From contig CAVZSH010000003.1 of NCBI GenBank assembly GCA_963777915.1, positions 682,001 through 746,000 on the forward strand: a stretch of 64,000 nucleotides of DNA. Direction: 5' to 3'. Position numbers and translations under genes: made by a program. The notes under the pieces were generated by a model, which worked only from the letters and a program-made list of their open reading frames with translations, was not told the origin of the DNA and searched no databases. The DNA comes from CAVUPF01 sp963777915. GTDB taxonomy: Bacteria; Actinomycetota; Thermoleophilia; Solirubrobacterales; 70-9. This document shows, piece by piece, positions 8,572 through 17,814 of this stretch (positions are counted from its first letter, which is position 1; each line of letters opens with the position of its first letter).

Positions 8572-9402
8572 ATGGCAGCTGCGATCGCAGTAGCGCTTTT
8601 CCTGGCGATCCTCGCCCTTTTCCTGGTCGGCACCGCGGTGCGGGTGCTGCGCGAGTACGAGCGAGGCGTCATATTTCGCCTCGGCCGACTGATCGCCCAG
8701 AAGGGGCCTGGACTGATCCTGCTGATCCCGCTGATCGACCGCATGGTCAATGTCGATCTGCGCACCGTCACCCTCAACATCCCGCCGCAGGAGGTGATCA
8801 CCCGCGACAACGTCCCTGCCAGCGTCAACGCGGTCGCCTACTTTCGCGTGATCGACCCCAGAAAAGCGATCGTTGAGGTCGAAAACTACCTGATGGCCAC
8901 CTCGCAGATCTCCCAGACGGCGCTGCGCTCGGTGCTCGGCAAGGCCGAGTTCGACCAGCTGCTGTCCGAGCGCGAGCGCCTCAACGAAGAGCTGCAGAAA
9001 ATCATCGACGAGTCGACCGAGCCATGGGGCGTCAAGGTCACCGCGATCGAGATCAAGGACGTTGAGATCCCCGAGCAGATGCAGCGGGCGATCGCCCGTC
9101 AAGCCGAGGCTGAGCGCGAGCGCCGCGCCAAGATCATCAACTCCGAGGGCGAGTACCAGGCTGCACAGAAGCTCACCGACGCCGCCGACATCATCAGCAC
9201 CAACCCCGCCTCGCTGCAGCTCCGCTACCTGCAGACCCTGCTGGAAATCGGCAGCAACCAGAACACCACGGTGGTATTCCCGCTGCCGCTGGACATGCTT
9301 GAGCCGTTCCTCGGTGGCGGCCAGCACAAACCGCCAAAACCAGCACCCATCCAGCCCCAGCCCGACGCCGAGGGCGACCCCCTCCCGCCTTCCCGCTCCT
9401 GA
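8572..9402 (+). CDS. slipin (stomatin-like SPFH protein)
   Basis: The 276-residue protein has an N-terminal hydrophobic anchor (AVALFLAILALFLVGTAV) and then the SPFH domain: REYERGVIFRLGRL, GPGLILLIPLIDRMV, VDLRTVTLNIPPQEVITRDN, LMATSQISQTALRSVLGK, and the helical QAEAERERRAKIINSEGE stretch near residue 185. Slipins oligomerise on the membrane and scaffold lipid domains, usually with NfeD, which is encoded immediately upstream. A proline/glutamine-rich tail ends the protein. Its TGA shares bases with the proposed CTG start of the next gene. Confidence 0.93.
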   Translation: MAAAIAVALFLAILALFLVGTAVRVLREYERGVIFRLGRLIAQKGPGLILLIPLIDRMVNVDLRTVTLNIPPQEVITRDNVPASVNAVAYFRVIDPRKAIVEVENYLMATSQISQTALRSVLGKAEFDQLLSERERLNEELQKIIDESTEPWGVKVTAIEIKDVEIPEQMQRAIARQAEAERERRAKIINSEGEYQAAQKLTDAADIISTNPASLQLRYLQTLLEIGSNQNTTVVFPLPLDMLEPFLGGGQHKPPKPAPIQPQPDAEGDPLPPSRS

Positions 9403-10454
9403 GCGCACCAGAGATACGCATCGACCAGCTGACCGGGCTGCGGACGATCCTCGCGCCCGGGCGAGCCGAGCGGCCGGAGGGCTTCGAGCCCGCCGCAAGC
9501 GAGCCGAAAGACCCGACGCAGTGCCCGTTCTGCGAGGGCCGCGAGGAGCGGACCCCGCCCGAGGTCTACGCAGTGCGCCCCGGCGGCGGCCCGCCCGATA
9601 CGCCAGGCTGGACCACCCGCGTCGTTCCTAATCTCTACCCCGCACTGTCCGCCGAGGGGGCGAAGGGCCCGGCCGCAGGCGCTGCTGCCGAGGCCGGATC
9701 GTTCGCTAGCACCGGCGACCCGCTGCTGGCATCCCGCCGCGCCGGCGAGCCCGATCTCTTCTCCTCCCGTGCGGCCCTAGGCGCCCACGAGGTGATCGTC
9801 AACGCCCCCGAGCATCTCACCGCGATGGCCGAGCTGAGCGAGAAGCGCTTCGCCGAGGCGGTGGCCGTCTGGCGCGAGCGGATGCGGGTCCACGCCCAGG
9901 CCCCCTACGTTCAGGTGATTGTCAACGAGGGCAGCGGGGCGGGCGCCTCGCTCGAGCACACCCACGCCCAGCTCTATGCGCTCCCCTTCGTGCCGGCGGC
10001 CGTGGCGCGGGAGCGGGAGCGCTTCGGTGCCTACCGCGAGCGCTCCGGAGGCGGCGGCCTGCTCAGCGACGTCTTGGTCGAGGAGGTGCGCCGCCGCGAG
10101 CGCCTTGTCGCGATCGACGATGAGGCAGCGCTGATCTGCCCCTGGGCCTCACGCTCACCCTTCGAGCTGCGGGTGGTGCCGCGGCGCGAGGCGGCGAGCT
10201 TCTCCGACGACGAGGCCGGTGCCACGATGATCCGCACCGCGCTGCGCGCCCTGTCCGAGCGCTTCGGCCGAGCGCCGGAGCTCAACCTCTGGGTCCGCAC
10301 CGCCCCCCGCGGAGCAGAGCACTTCCACTGGCACGTCGACATTGCCCCCCGCCTAACCGTCAAGGCCGGATTCGAGCTAGCCACCGGAGTCGACATCAAC
10401 GTCTATCCGCCTGAGCGCGCCGCAGCAGATCTTCGAGAAGCGCTCGGCGACTGA
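9399..10454 (+). CDS. galactose-1-phosphate uridylyltransferase-like HIT-superfamily protein
   Basis: Translation from CTG 9399 gives 351 residues beginning MSAPEIRIDQLTGLR. The zinc-site pair CPFC (Cys42, Cys45) and the active-site-like EHTHAQL (His187, His189) both fit GalT-type nucleotidyltransferases (UDP-hexose/hexose-1-phosphate exchange); FHWHVDIAPRL near residue 310 fits the second GalT half. The first ATG/GTG/TTG in frame is GTG 9573, which would remove the CPFC motif. CTG 9399 overlaps the slipin stop as CTGA, the same geometry as the ATGA overlaps elsewhere in this window. The true substrate is not certain; some relatives act on other sugars or nucleotides. Confidence 0.78.
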   Translation: MSAPEIRIDQLTGLRTILAPGRAERPEGFEPAASEPKDPTQCPFCEGREERTPPEVYAVRPGGGPPDTPGWTTRVVPNLYPALSAEGAKGPAAGAAAEAGSFASTGDPLLASRRAGEPDLFSSRAALGAHEVIVNAPEHLTAMAELSEKRFAEAVAVWRERMRVHAQAPYVQVIVNEGSGAGASLEHTHAQLYALPFVPAAVARERERFGAYRERSGGGGLLSDVLVEEVRRRERLVAIDDEAALICPWASRSPFELRVVPRREAASFSDDEAGATMIRTALRALSERFGRAPELNLWVRTAPRGAEHFHWHVDIAPRLTVKAGFELATGVDINVYPPERAAADLREALGD

Positions 10455-10517
10455 GACGCGTCTGAGCTGCGCCGCTCTGCGGAGATCAAACTCAGACGCC
10501 CCTTGTAGGGTGCGTTG

Positions 10518-11225
<708 letters not shown>

Positions 11226-11295
11226 TCGCCTTAAAGCCACTTACAGAGCCAAATTTAGAACAGATACTTGGCGGCGGTGATTGTGAAATCGGTGG

Positions 11296-11340
11296 GTAGG
11301 AACAAAAGTAGGAACAAATCGGCTAGAGTTCTGTTCCCAC
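11296..11340 (+). promoter_or_regulatory. tandem 12-bp repeats plus inverted copy upstream of integrase
   Basis: GTAGGAACAAAA (11296-11307) is followed immediately by GTAGGAACAAAT (11308-11319). A related inverted element TGTTCCCAC sits at 11332-11340, just before the integrase ATG. Repeats of this kind between an attachment site and its integrase gene resemble arm-type recombinase sites or an autoregulatory operator. This is inference from position. Confidence 0.45.
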
Positions 11341-11343
11341 CCA

Positions 11344-12795
11344 ATGGCCGCGAAGCTGAGCGAAACCGGCGTCGATCACCTTGGTCGCACCCTCCCCCGC
11401 GGGGTCTACGGCTGCGAGCGCGAGGACGGGACGACGGTCAGCTACAAGATCCGCTGGCGCGAGGAAGACCGAGACGGCGTGCCGCGCCAGGCAGCCAAGT
11501 CGTTCTCGATCCGCAAGCTCGGCTCTCCGGACCGAGCTCTGGAGGCAGCGATCGCCTACCGCGAGCAGGCGGTCAGGATCGCCAGGGTCGACGGCGCGGT
11601 GCTGAGGTCGGACCCGGCGGCGACGATGACGGTCGCAGAGTTGTTCCAGGAGTGGTGCGTGAAGCGCGGGGCCGGCCTCTCCGCGCGCTACGCGGAGGAC
11701 GCGGTGCGGCGCTGGGACCGAGAGGTCGCGAGCCGCTCGATCGTCCGGGTGCGGCTCGAGCGGCTCTCGCGCGATCCCTCGATCATTACCCGCTTCCAGG
11801 ATGAACTGGCGGTGGCGGGCGTGACCGCGTCCAACCGCGTCCAGGTGCTGAAGACGCTGCGGGCGGTCCTTCGCTGGGGCAGGCTGCGGCACCCCAACGC
11901 CCTGACGGTCGAGCTCTCGGGCCTCTTCGAGCTGCCGACTCAGACTCCCGATCGGCTCGCCTACGCAGCCGACGCCTACGGGCTGGAGCGGATCATCGAG
12001 GCGGTCCAGAACAGGCCGGCACACGACGAGCTGCTGGCGATTCGCGATGGGGCCCTGGTGGCCGCGATGGGCTTCACTGTCGCCGCCCGCCCCTCCGAGT
12101 GGCTTTACTCGGCGAGCTGGGGAGGCGTGCACGAGCGCTCGGTCGAGCTGCAGCGCAGTGGCCTCGGCGTCGATGAGCAGCGGATCGGCCTGAAGACCGG
12201 CGCCCGGGCAGCACTGCTTCTGCCGAACGCCAGCGAGCGGCTGCTCACCTACCGAGCGGCGCTGGAGGCCCGCTACGGCGCTCAGCCCGACGACGGGCTG
12301 GTCTTCCAGGCGCTCGACGAGAACGGCCCGCTGTGGGATTCGGCCCCCGGCGGTGGGGAAGCGGCCCCGGTGCCCTGGAGCAACAACGAGTACAAACGCT
12401 GGACGGCGCGGGTCTGGCGGCCGGCTCGGGAGGTTGCCGCCCGGGCCGAGGGGATGCCCAGTGGGCTGGGGACAATGCGCTTCTACGACTGCCGGCACAC
12501 GGCGATCTCGATGGCGCTGCACTCGACGCTGGTGATGGGGCCACACGGGATGAACCTCCACAACCTGGCCGGCTGGGCCGGCCATGACGTGCAGACGCTG
12601 CAGCGCTACTACGCCCACATCATCGCCCGCTACCAGGGGATGGACCCGATCGACTTGGGCGAGGAGTGCGCGCTGGCGCGAGCCAGAGTGCAAGCCAAGC
12701 CGTTCAAACCTGCGGAGAAACGGGCCGGGCCGCAGCGCGGCGCCCAGCAGCGCCGCCGGGCCCGCGCCTCGCGCGCGCCCGCCGCGCAGCGTTGA
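11344..12795 (+). CDS. tyrosine-family site-specific integrase
   Basis: The 483-residue protein has an N-terminal arm-binding-like region, a SAM-like core-binding domain (MTVAELFQEWCVKRGAGLS...) and a C-terminal catalytic domain. The visible catalytic residues are Arg249 in AARPSEW, Arg384-His385 in YDCRHTAISMA and the tyrosine nucleophile in QRYYAHI (Tyr422 or 423) after GHDVQTL. The usual first His of the HxxR motif is not obvious at YDCRH. Its position just after tRNA-Arg says it integrates an element into that tRNA. An arginine/alanine-rich tail of about 40 residues overlaps, antisense, the excisionase-like gene. The ATG has no strong ribosome site but several start options nearby are weaker. 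Confidence 0.9.
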   Translation: MAAKLSETGVDHLGRTLPRGVYGCEREDGTTVSYKIRWREEDRDGVPRQAAKSFSIRKLGSPDRALEAAIAYREQAVRIARVDGAVLRSDPAATMTVAELFQEWCVKRGAGLSARYAEDAVRRWDREVASRSIVRVRLERLSRDPSIITRFQDELAVAGVTASNRVQVLKTLRAVLRWGRLRHPNALTVELSGLFELPTQTPDRLAYAADAYGLERIIEAVQNRPAHDELLAIRDGALVAAMGFTVAARPSEWLYSASWGGVHERSVELQRSGLGVDEQRIGLKTGARAALLLPNASERLLTYRAALEARYGAQPDDGLVFQALDENGPLWDSAPGGGEAAPVPWSNNEYKRWTARVWRPAREVAARAEGMPSGLGTMRFYDCRHTAISMALHSTLVMGPHGMNLHNLAGWAGHDVQTLQRYYAHIIARYQGMDPIDLGEECALARARVQAKPFKPAEKRAGPQRGAQQRRRARASRAPAAQR

Positions 12796-13117
12796 GCAGG
12801 GCGAGGTTCTCGCTCCGTGAGCCGCTGGGGATCGGCCTTACGCCAAAGATCAAGCCAGGCGCAGGCTCGCCGTCTAGGGCGAGACGGTCGACCTTTGGGG
12901 CGAGCAGTTCACTCATCATCCAATCGCGGAGGTCGCGATAGCGGATTCGAACGCCGCGCCCGTGCGCATCGCGATAGGCGGGAAGGGTGCCGGCGCGATA
13001 GGCGCGGCGGATCGTCCGCACGCTGCGATTGGCGATCGCCGCCGCGTCTGCCGCGATCAGCAGGTCCTCGTCTTCATAGACGGGGCGGGCTGAAGCAAGT
13101 GCTGTTTGCGCTGTCAT
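12704..13117 (-). CDS. excisionase-like helix-turn-helix protein
   Basis: Residues about 10-65 form a MerR/excisionase-type DNA-binding domain (DLLIAADAAAIANRSVRTIRRAY followed by a wing with VRIRYRDLRDWM, shown here in parts). Such proteins act as recombination directionality factors or small regulators. The gene faces the integrase and overlaps its 3' end by 92 bases, a convergent arrangement common for int/xis modules. ATG 13117 is preferred to the upstream TTG 13126. The last 60 residues are arginine/alanine-rich antisense of the integrase tail and may be non-functional. Confidence 0.65.
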   Translation of the reverse strand: MTAQTALASARPVYEDEDLLIAADAAAIANRSVRTIRRAYRAGTLPAYRDAHGRGVRIRYRDLRDWMMSELLAPKVDRLALDGEPAPGLIFGVRPIPSGSRSENLALLNAARRARARRGPGGAAGRRAAARPVSPQV

Positions 13118-13324
13118 GCCTAGCAAGACGTTGGCGGAGGCGATTTCGGCCCACGTTGGGAGCCCCTCTCTTCGCCGGCCTCGGCGCCAGCTGGGAGCAT
13201 CCTGAGGTCGACCCGAGGTCCAGCCGCTCAGGCGGGTGCGCGAGGCAGGCGCCTGGAGGATCGGGGCTGCTCACAGGCTTGGGGTAGCAAAACCAGCAAG
13301 AATGGGTCTACCCTCGCCCTGGCT

Positions 13325-13978
13325 GTGAGCACGTCCCCCGCCAGCATCTCGATTCGGCGCCCTCTCAGGGAGATCACCGGCCGCTATGACCGCGTGGCCC
13401 GCTTCTACAGCACGCTTGAGCCCCTCTACCTGATCTTCCCGCCCGCCCGGCGCAAGGCTGTCGCGGCGCTCAACCTGAAGCCCGGCGACGTCGTCCTTGA
13501 GATCGGCGCCGGCACCGGGCGCAATTTCCCCTACCTTGTCGAGGCGGTTGGCCCGCGCGGAGCGGTGATCGCCGTCGATGCCTCACCGGGAATGCTGGCC
13601 GAGGCGCGCAAGCTGGTCGAGCGCCACGGCTGGTCAAATGTGGAGCTGCTCCAAAGGGACGCCGCTCAGCTCCAGGTCGACCGCGACCTCGACGGGGTGC
13701 TCTTCAGCCTCAGCTACTCGGTCCTACCCGAACCACGGCCTGCGCTGGCGCGGGCCTGGGAGCGGCTGCGCCCCTCCTCACGCGTCGTCGTGATGGATCT
13801 CGGACTTCCCGACAACCAGCTCGGCCGAGCGCTTGGACCGATCGCCCGCCTGCTCGACAAGCTCGCACCGGGCGATCCCTATTCCGACCCCTGGAGCGAT
13901 CTGGCGGCCTACGGGCCGGCTGCAACCGAGCGCTTCCTGCTTGGCCTCTTCTACGTCAGCGTCGTCACCAAGCAGTAG
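13325..13978 (+). CDS. class I SAM-dependent methyltransferase
   Basis: This 217-residue protein is a UbiE/COQ5-like Rossmann methyltransferase. An N-terminal helical cap (ITGRYDRVARFYSTLEPLY) precedes motif I VLEIGAGTGRNFPYL, then VIAVDASPGMLAEARK, the acidic motif II, and VLFSLSYSVLPEPRPALARAWERLRPSSRVVVMDLGL. The substrate cannot be read from the sequence; relatives methylate quinones or phospholipids. The start is GTG 13325. The gene is isolated, with 175 bases of unremarkable DNA before the convergent cupin gene. Confidence 0.85.
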   Translation: MSTSPASISIRRPLREITGRYDRVARFYSTLEPLYLIFPPARRKAVAALNLKPGDVVLEIGAGTGRNFPYLVEAVGPRGAVIAVDASPGMLAEARKLVERHGWSNVELLQRDAAQLQVDRDLDGVLFSLSYSVLPEPRPALARAWERLRPSSRVVVMDLGLPDNQLGRALGPIARLLDKLAPGDPYSDPWSDLAAYGPAATERFLLGLFYVSVVTKQ

Positions 13979-14154
13979 ATCGAGTCGCAGAGCGGCCCGC
14001 CGCACCCTGCATCGCCGCGGGGCTCCCCGTTCTTCAGAGCATCGGTCGAGCGCCCTCTGTGCCGGCTTACGGTCCTCCCCGGACAAGGGTGCTGTCAAGC
14101 TCGAAGCAGGCGAGGCGCCAGCCCGACACCGGCCTCGCCTGCGGCGCCACGCTG

Positions 14155-14676
14155 TCAGTCCGTCGATTGCGAGGCGGCCCGATCCGAGCTGGCGCCGTCG
14201 CTCTCGGAGGCGTTCTCCCCCTCCCAGTACTCAACGGCATCGCCCCGGCTGAAGAAGACCCGCAAGCCGCCGCCCTGCGGCAGGCGCTCGGCGGCCCCGA
14301 TCTTGTCCGAATCGGGGTAGACCACGATGTCGGTTCGGCCGTTGCTGCTGAGCGCCAGGAACGTCGCTGGCTTATCGGTGTGGTTGAGGATCTGATGTGC
14401 TCCCCCTTCCCCGAGCGGAAAGCCGACTGCCTCGCCCTCTTTCAGCTCCCGCACGCCGTCGGGGGTTCGCAAACTTGGCCGACCCGAGAGGACGATCACC
14501 AGCTCCTCGTCGGAATAGTGGAAGTGGTAGGGGTAGGCCGCCTCTCCCGGCGGCAGCTCCCAAAGACTGGTGCCGATCAGCTCCGTCCCAAGTTCGTAGC
14601 CGATGCGGGCGCGGCGGGCCCGGAAGCCTGGCGGCGCGTCCCTGTCTTCAAAGTTGGCGTCATAGATATTGGTCAT
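14155..14676 (-). CDS. cupin-domain protein
   Basis: A single cupin domain (residues about 35-125) contains motif 1 HFHYSDEELVIVLSGRPSLRT and motif 2 VGFPLGEGGAHQILNHTDKP, with the His/Glu metal ligands present. The 173-residue size matches mono-cupins of unknown substrate, often sugar-phosphate or small-molecule binders. The C-terminal 25 residues are Ser/Asp-rich and probably disordered. ATG 14676 follows no clear ribosome site. No operon partner is visible. Confidence 0.82.
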   Translation of the reverse strand: MTNIYDANFEDRDAPPGFRARRARIGYELGTELIGTSLWELPPGEAAYPYHFHYSDEELVIVLSGRPSLRTPDGVRELKEGEAVGFPLGEGGAHQILNHTDKPATFLALSSNGRTDIVVYPDSDKIGAAERLPQGGGLRVFFSRGDAVEYWEGENASESDGASSDRAASQSTD

Positions 14677-14707
14677 CGCCGCAGCGTAGCGGCGAGTTAG
14701 TTGGCTA

Positions 14708-15484
14708 GTCTCTCGCGATTCTCCAGGAAGCCGCTTACGACAAGCTTGGGCGCGGCTACAGCGAGGTACGCCGAGAAGACCCGAGGATCGCTGCGCGGAT
14801 CGAAGCGGCGCTCGGCGATTCCCGCAGCGTCCTCAACGTCGGTGCCGGCACCGGCTCCTATGAGCCAGCCGACCGCGCGGTGACTGCAGTCGAGCCCTCA
14901 GAGGTGATGATCGCCCAGCGACCCGCCTCCGCGGCGGCGGCGATCCAGGCGACGGCGGAAGACCTTCCCTTCGAGGACGACAGCTTCGACGCCGCGATGG
15001 CGATCATCACCGTCCAACACTGGGCGGATGCCGCGGCGGGCCTGACCGAGATGATCCGGGTCTCACGCGGGCGAGTCCTCGTCCTCACCTTCGATGGCCC
15101 AGCGATGGCGGAGATGTGGATGGTGCGGGACTACATCCCCCGCCTACTGGAGATCCACACCGAGCTGATGCCGCCGATAGCCGAGCTGGCGGCAGCGCTT
15201 CCCGGCGCGCCAGGGTCGAGCCGGTCCCGATCCCCCGCCTCTGCAAGGACGGCTTCTTCTGCGCGCTCTGGGACCGGCCGGAGATGCACCTGGACCCGGA
15301 GGTGCGGCGGGCAAGCTCGGTCTGGCATCTGATGGACGCAGCGCAAGCCGAGGAGGCCGAGCGCGGGCTTAAGGCCCTTCGGGCAGACCTTGAGAGCGGG
15401 CGCTGGGACGAACGCCACGGGCATCTGCGCTCGACGCCGGAGCTGGACCTCGGGCTGCGGCTGGTTGTCTCGGAGCCTGGCTGA
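14708..15484 (+). pseudogene. broken class I SAM methyltransferase
   Basis: A methyltransferase can be read across two frames. Frame one gives YDKLGRGYSEVRREDPRIAA, motif I LNVGAGTGSYEP, AVEPSEVMIAQRP, DLPFEDDSFDAAMAIITVQH and RVLVLTF. Near 15200-15215 the reading must shift (equivalent to one missing base), continuing ARVEPVPIPRLCKDGFF and WHLMDAAQAEEAERGL to TGA 15482-15484. No ATG/GTG/TTG is available at the true N-terminus, where an in-frame TAG (14705-14707) precedes the conserved region. The gene is therefore damaged twice, or the assembly has an indel. It was probably an SAM-dependent O/N-methyltransferase of the kind common in actinobacteria. Confidence 0.7.
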
Positions 15485-15487
15485 GCC

Positions 15488-16672
15488 TCAGGCGCCGATG
15501 CGGTGCAGGAACGCGGTAAGCCGCCGCTCATAGAGGCGCGGATCGACGTTCCAGGACTCGGTGTGGCCGGCCTTTGCCACGCGGTAGTAGGTGACCCAGC
15601 GGCGCAGCTCTGCGGCGAAGGCATCACTGGTCGAGATCGGCACCAGCTTGTCCTCGGTGCCGTGGAAGAGCAGGATCGGCAGGTGGAAGTCTTGGGGGTG
15701 CTGGAGCGCGTCAAGGCTCCCCCAGTCCGGGTCGATGCGGGCGTCGATCGCCCACTCGACCGGGGTCGCCAGGAACCCGGGCAAACCCATCTGTTCGGCG
15801 TTGAATTCGAGGATCGATTTCCAGTCAAGGGCCGGGGCGTCGAGGACAAGACCGGCGACCCGGGGCGCGAGAGGCGAGCGCTCCATGAACTGGGCGACGA
15901 TCGCACCGCCCATCGAGTAGCCGATCAGGACGAGGCGACGGGCGCCGTGGGAGAGCGCGTAGCGGGCCGCCGCCTGCAGGTCGCGCCACTCGGTGAGGCC
16001 CATGTGGTGCAAGCCGTCGGGGCTGGGCGGGGCGCCGAGGTCCTCGCGGTAGGTGATCAGCAGAGACGGCAGCCCGTCTCGGTGCAGGGTCGGCGCGATG
16101 CGCAGCCCCGCCTGCTGATCGCCGTTGATCCCGTGCACGACAATCGCCCAGGTATGCGTGCGCCCCGGGATCAGCCAGGCCGGCATCGGTCCCAGTTCGT
16201 CGGGGACGCGCACATTTGCGAACGGCAATCCCAGGGCCTGCCGCGGGTTGCCCGCGTAGACGTCGGTGTCGAGCGCCACCTTCATCCCGGGCCTCAGGTA
16301 GTAGCCGTGCACGGCCGCCAGCCGCCGCGTCACCGTGTCGGCGTCGCTTTTCACCACTTCGCCGAGAATCGCATTGCCACCCTGCCAGAGGAGGCCGTAG
16401 ACGCCGGGGCGCAGGGTGTCTTCTGAGCGCGCGAGGACAACTCGACCCGATGAGAGCCCGTCCACGGTCGCATCGGCGGGCCAGCCCGAGCGTTCGGGGA
16501 CCAATACCTCCGAGGAGAAGTACCAGCTCGCGGCTGCCGCTGCGACGACCAGGACGACGAGGAGGGCAAGGGCTGCCCCCGTCAAGCCCCGCCTGTGGCG
16601 GCGGAGCCAGGATCGAGTCGCCGGCTCGGCGGATTCCGGGGATGAGGATGCCGGGCTAGCCTGCATCCTCAT
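15488..16672 (-). CDS. membrane-anchored alpha/beta hydrolase
   Basis: The 394-residue protein has one transmembrane segment near residues 28-50 (GAALALLVVLVVAAAAASWY) and then an extracytoplasmic alpha/beta-hydrolase domain. Visible elements are WAIVVHGINGDQQAG (oxyanion region), the nucleophile elbow GYSMGG (Ser near residue 250), FHGTEDKLVP (acid) and KAGHTESW (catalytic His). A beta-rich N-terminal region of about 110 residues precedes the hydrolase domain. The substrate is unknown; relatives are lipases, esterases or dienelactone hydrolase-like enzymes. Start at ATG 16672; an alternative ATG lies two codons later. Confidence 0.82.
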   Translation of the reverse strand: MRMQASPASSSPESAEPATRSWLRRHRRGLTGAALALLVVLVVAAAAASWYFSSEVLVPERSGWPADATVDGLSSGRVVLARSEDTLRPGVYGLLWQGGNAILGEVVKSDADTVTRRLAAVHGYYLRPGMKVALDTDVYAGNPRQALGLPFANVRVPDELGPMPAWLIPGRTHTWAIVVHGINGDQQAGLRIAPTLHRDGLPSLLITYREDLGAPPSPDGLHHMGLTEWRDLQAAARYALSHGARRLVLIGYSMGGAIVAQFMERSPLAPRVAGLVLDAPALDWKSILEFNAEQMGLPGFLATPVEWAIDARIDPDWGSLDALQHPQDFHLPILLFHGTEDKLVPISTSDAFAAELRRWVTYYRVAKAGHTESWNVDPRLYERRLTAFLHRIGA

Positions 16673-17030
16673 CCCGACCGGCGGGAGGCAGTGACGATCG
16701 CCCGGTGCACTGGTCGGAGACCTCACCAAGCTGGGACCATGGGACGCGCTCCTCGTTGCCCTTAAGGTGGGAGCTGCGCGAGGCCATAGATCGACAACGG
16801 TACAACGATGCCGGACGGCAGCTAATGCGTCTCGAAGGGCTAGTGCAGCGGGTGAGCGAGAGTCGCAAGCCGCGATGCCTGAGAGCCGCTGCCCGGATCG
16901 GCCTGACCCCGAGCGAGGCTCGGATCTCCGAAGCCGCACCAAGAGACGGGGAGCCGAAAGCCGACCGGACGAGTCAACAGGGGTCCTCTGTGCAAACCTC
17001 CGCGAACCTGGTCCTGGAGAGGTAAGCGCC
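16673..17030. other. intergenic region without a recognised gene
   Basis: This 358-base stretch separates a minus-strand hydrolase from a plus-strand reductase. It holds the second copy of ACCGGCGGGAGGCAGTG (16677-16693) close to the hydrolase start. Open frames through it are low-complexity and lack motifs. Confidence 0.4.
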
Positions 17031-17564
17031 CTGCAGATCCGCACCCACATCGGAGTAAGCCTCGACGGCTTCGTCGCAACGTCCGACGGCCGCTCGGCGC
17101 TGCTCTCGATGCCCGATTTCGTACCCGGCCAGTCGCACGGCCATCCCGAGTTCATCGAGGGCTGCGACGCGGTGCTGGTGGGCCGCACCACCTTCGAGCC
17201 GGCGCTCGGGGCGCCAAGCTGGCCGTGGCCCGGTAAGCGCGTCTACGTACTCACCTCACGGCCGCTCCCCGCTGAGACTCCGACAGAGGGGATCGTCGCG
17301 GGTGCCGATCCGACCGAGCTGCTCGAGCAGATGCGCGGCGCGGGGCGCGACAGCAACGTCCACCTGGTGGGCGGCCCGCAGACGATCCAGGCGTTCGCGG
17401 CACTCGGCGCGCTCGAGCGCCTGGGGATCGTCCTCTTACCGATCCTGCTGGGCGAAGGGCTTCCCCTCTCAGCGCCAGGTACCCCACCTCTCCCGCTCCG
17501 GCTCGAGACGCAGCGGTCATTCCCCGACGAATCGGTGGGGCTCGCGTACTCCTTCACGTCGTAA
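17031..17564 (+). CDS. RibD C-terminal/dihydrofolate reductase-like protein
   Basis: The protein starts MQIRTHIGVSLDGFVAT if translated from CTG 17031. It has the family hallmarks: CDAVLVGRTTFE, YVLTSRPLP, VHLVGGPQTIQAFAALG and LLPILLGEGLPL. These NADPH-binding domains resemble RibD reductase and DHFR, but stand-alone copies in actinobacteria have mostly unknown substrates. The CTG lies 8 bases after GGAGAGG (17016-17022), a good ribosome site. Longer in-frame starts (GTG 16767) would add about 88 residues of low-complexity sequence without family support. Predicted length is 177 residues, normal for the family. Confidence 0.75.
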   Translation: MQIRTHIGVSLDGFVATSDGRSALLSMPDFVPGQSHGHPEFIEGCDAVLVGRTTFEPALGAPSWPWPGKRVYVLTSRPLPAETPTEGIVAGADPTELLEQMRGAGRDSNVHLVGGPQTIQAFAALGALERLGIVLLPILLGEGLPLSAPGTPPLPLRLETQRSFPDESVGLAYSFTS

Positions 17565-17814
17565 GGCTGGACGGCAGGGCGTGGGCATTCTCGGAGAAGG
17601 CGAGGGGCCGGCTAACCCCGCTCTCCCCTGCCCACGATCAGGTCCATCAGCAGGGCATCGTCCCAGCCGCCAGTGAGGTTGCGCTCGTATGAGCGCAGTA
17701 CCCCGACCGGCTCGAAGCCGATCGCGGCGTAGCTGCGGATCGCACGCTCGTTGTCAACGTGGGGGTCGATCGTGAAGCGGTGGTGCCCCTTCGCCGCGAA
17801 GTAACCGATCGCTA

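Noticed and set aside
8002..9498. Long minus-strand open frame over nfeD and slipin
   Set aside because: The plus strand encodes a well-supported NfeD-slipin pair; the reverse reading has no domain.
11226..13324. attR copy of the tRNA 3' end close to the integrase
   Set aside because: No convincing copy of the tRNA 3' half was found between the integrase and the next gene, so the element is not a short one ending here.
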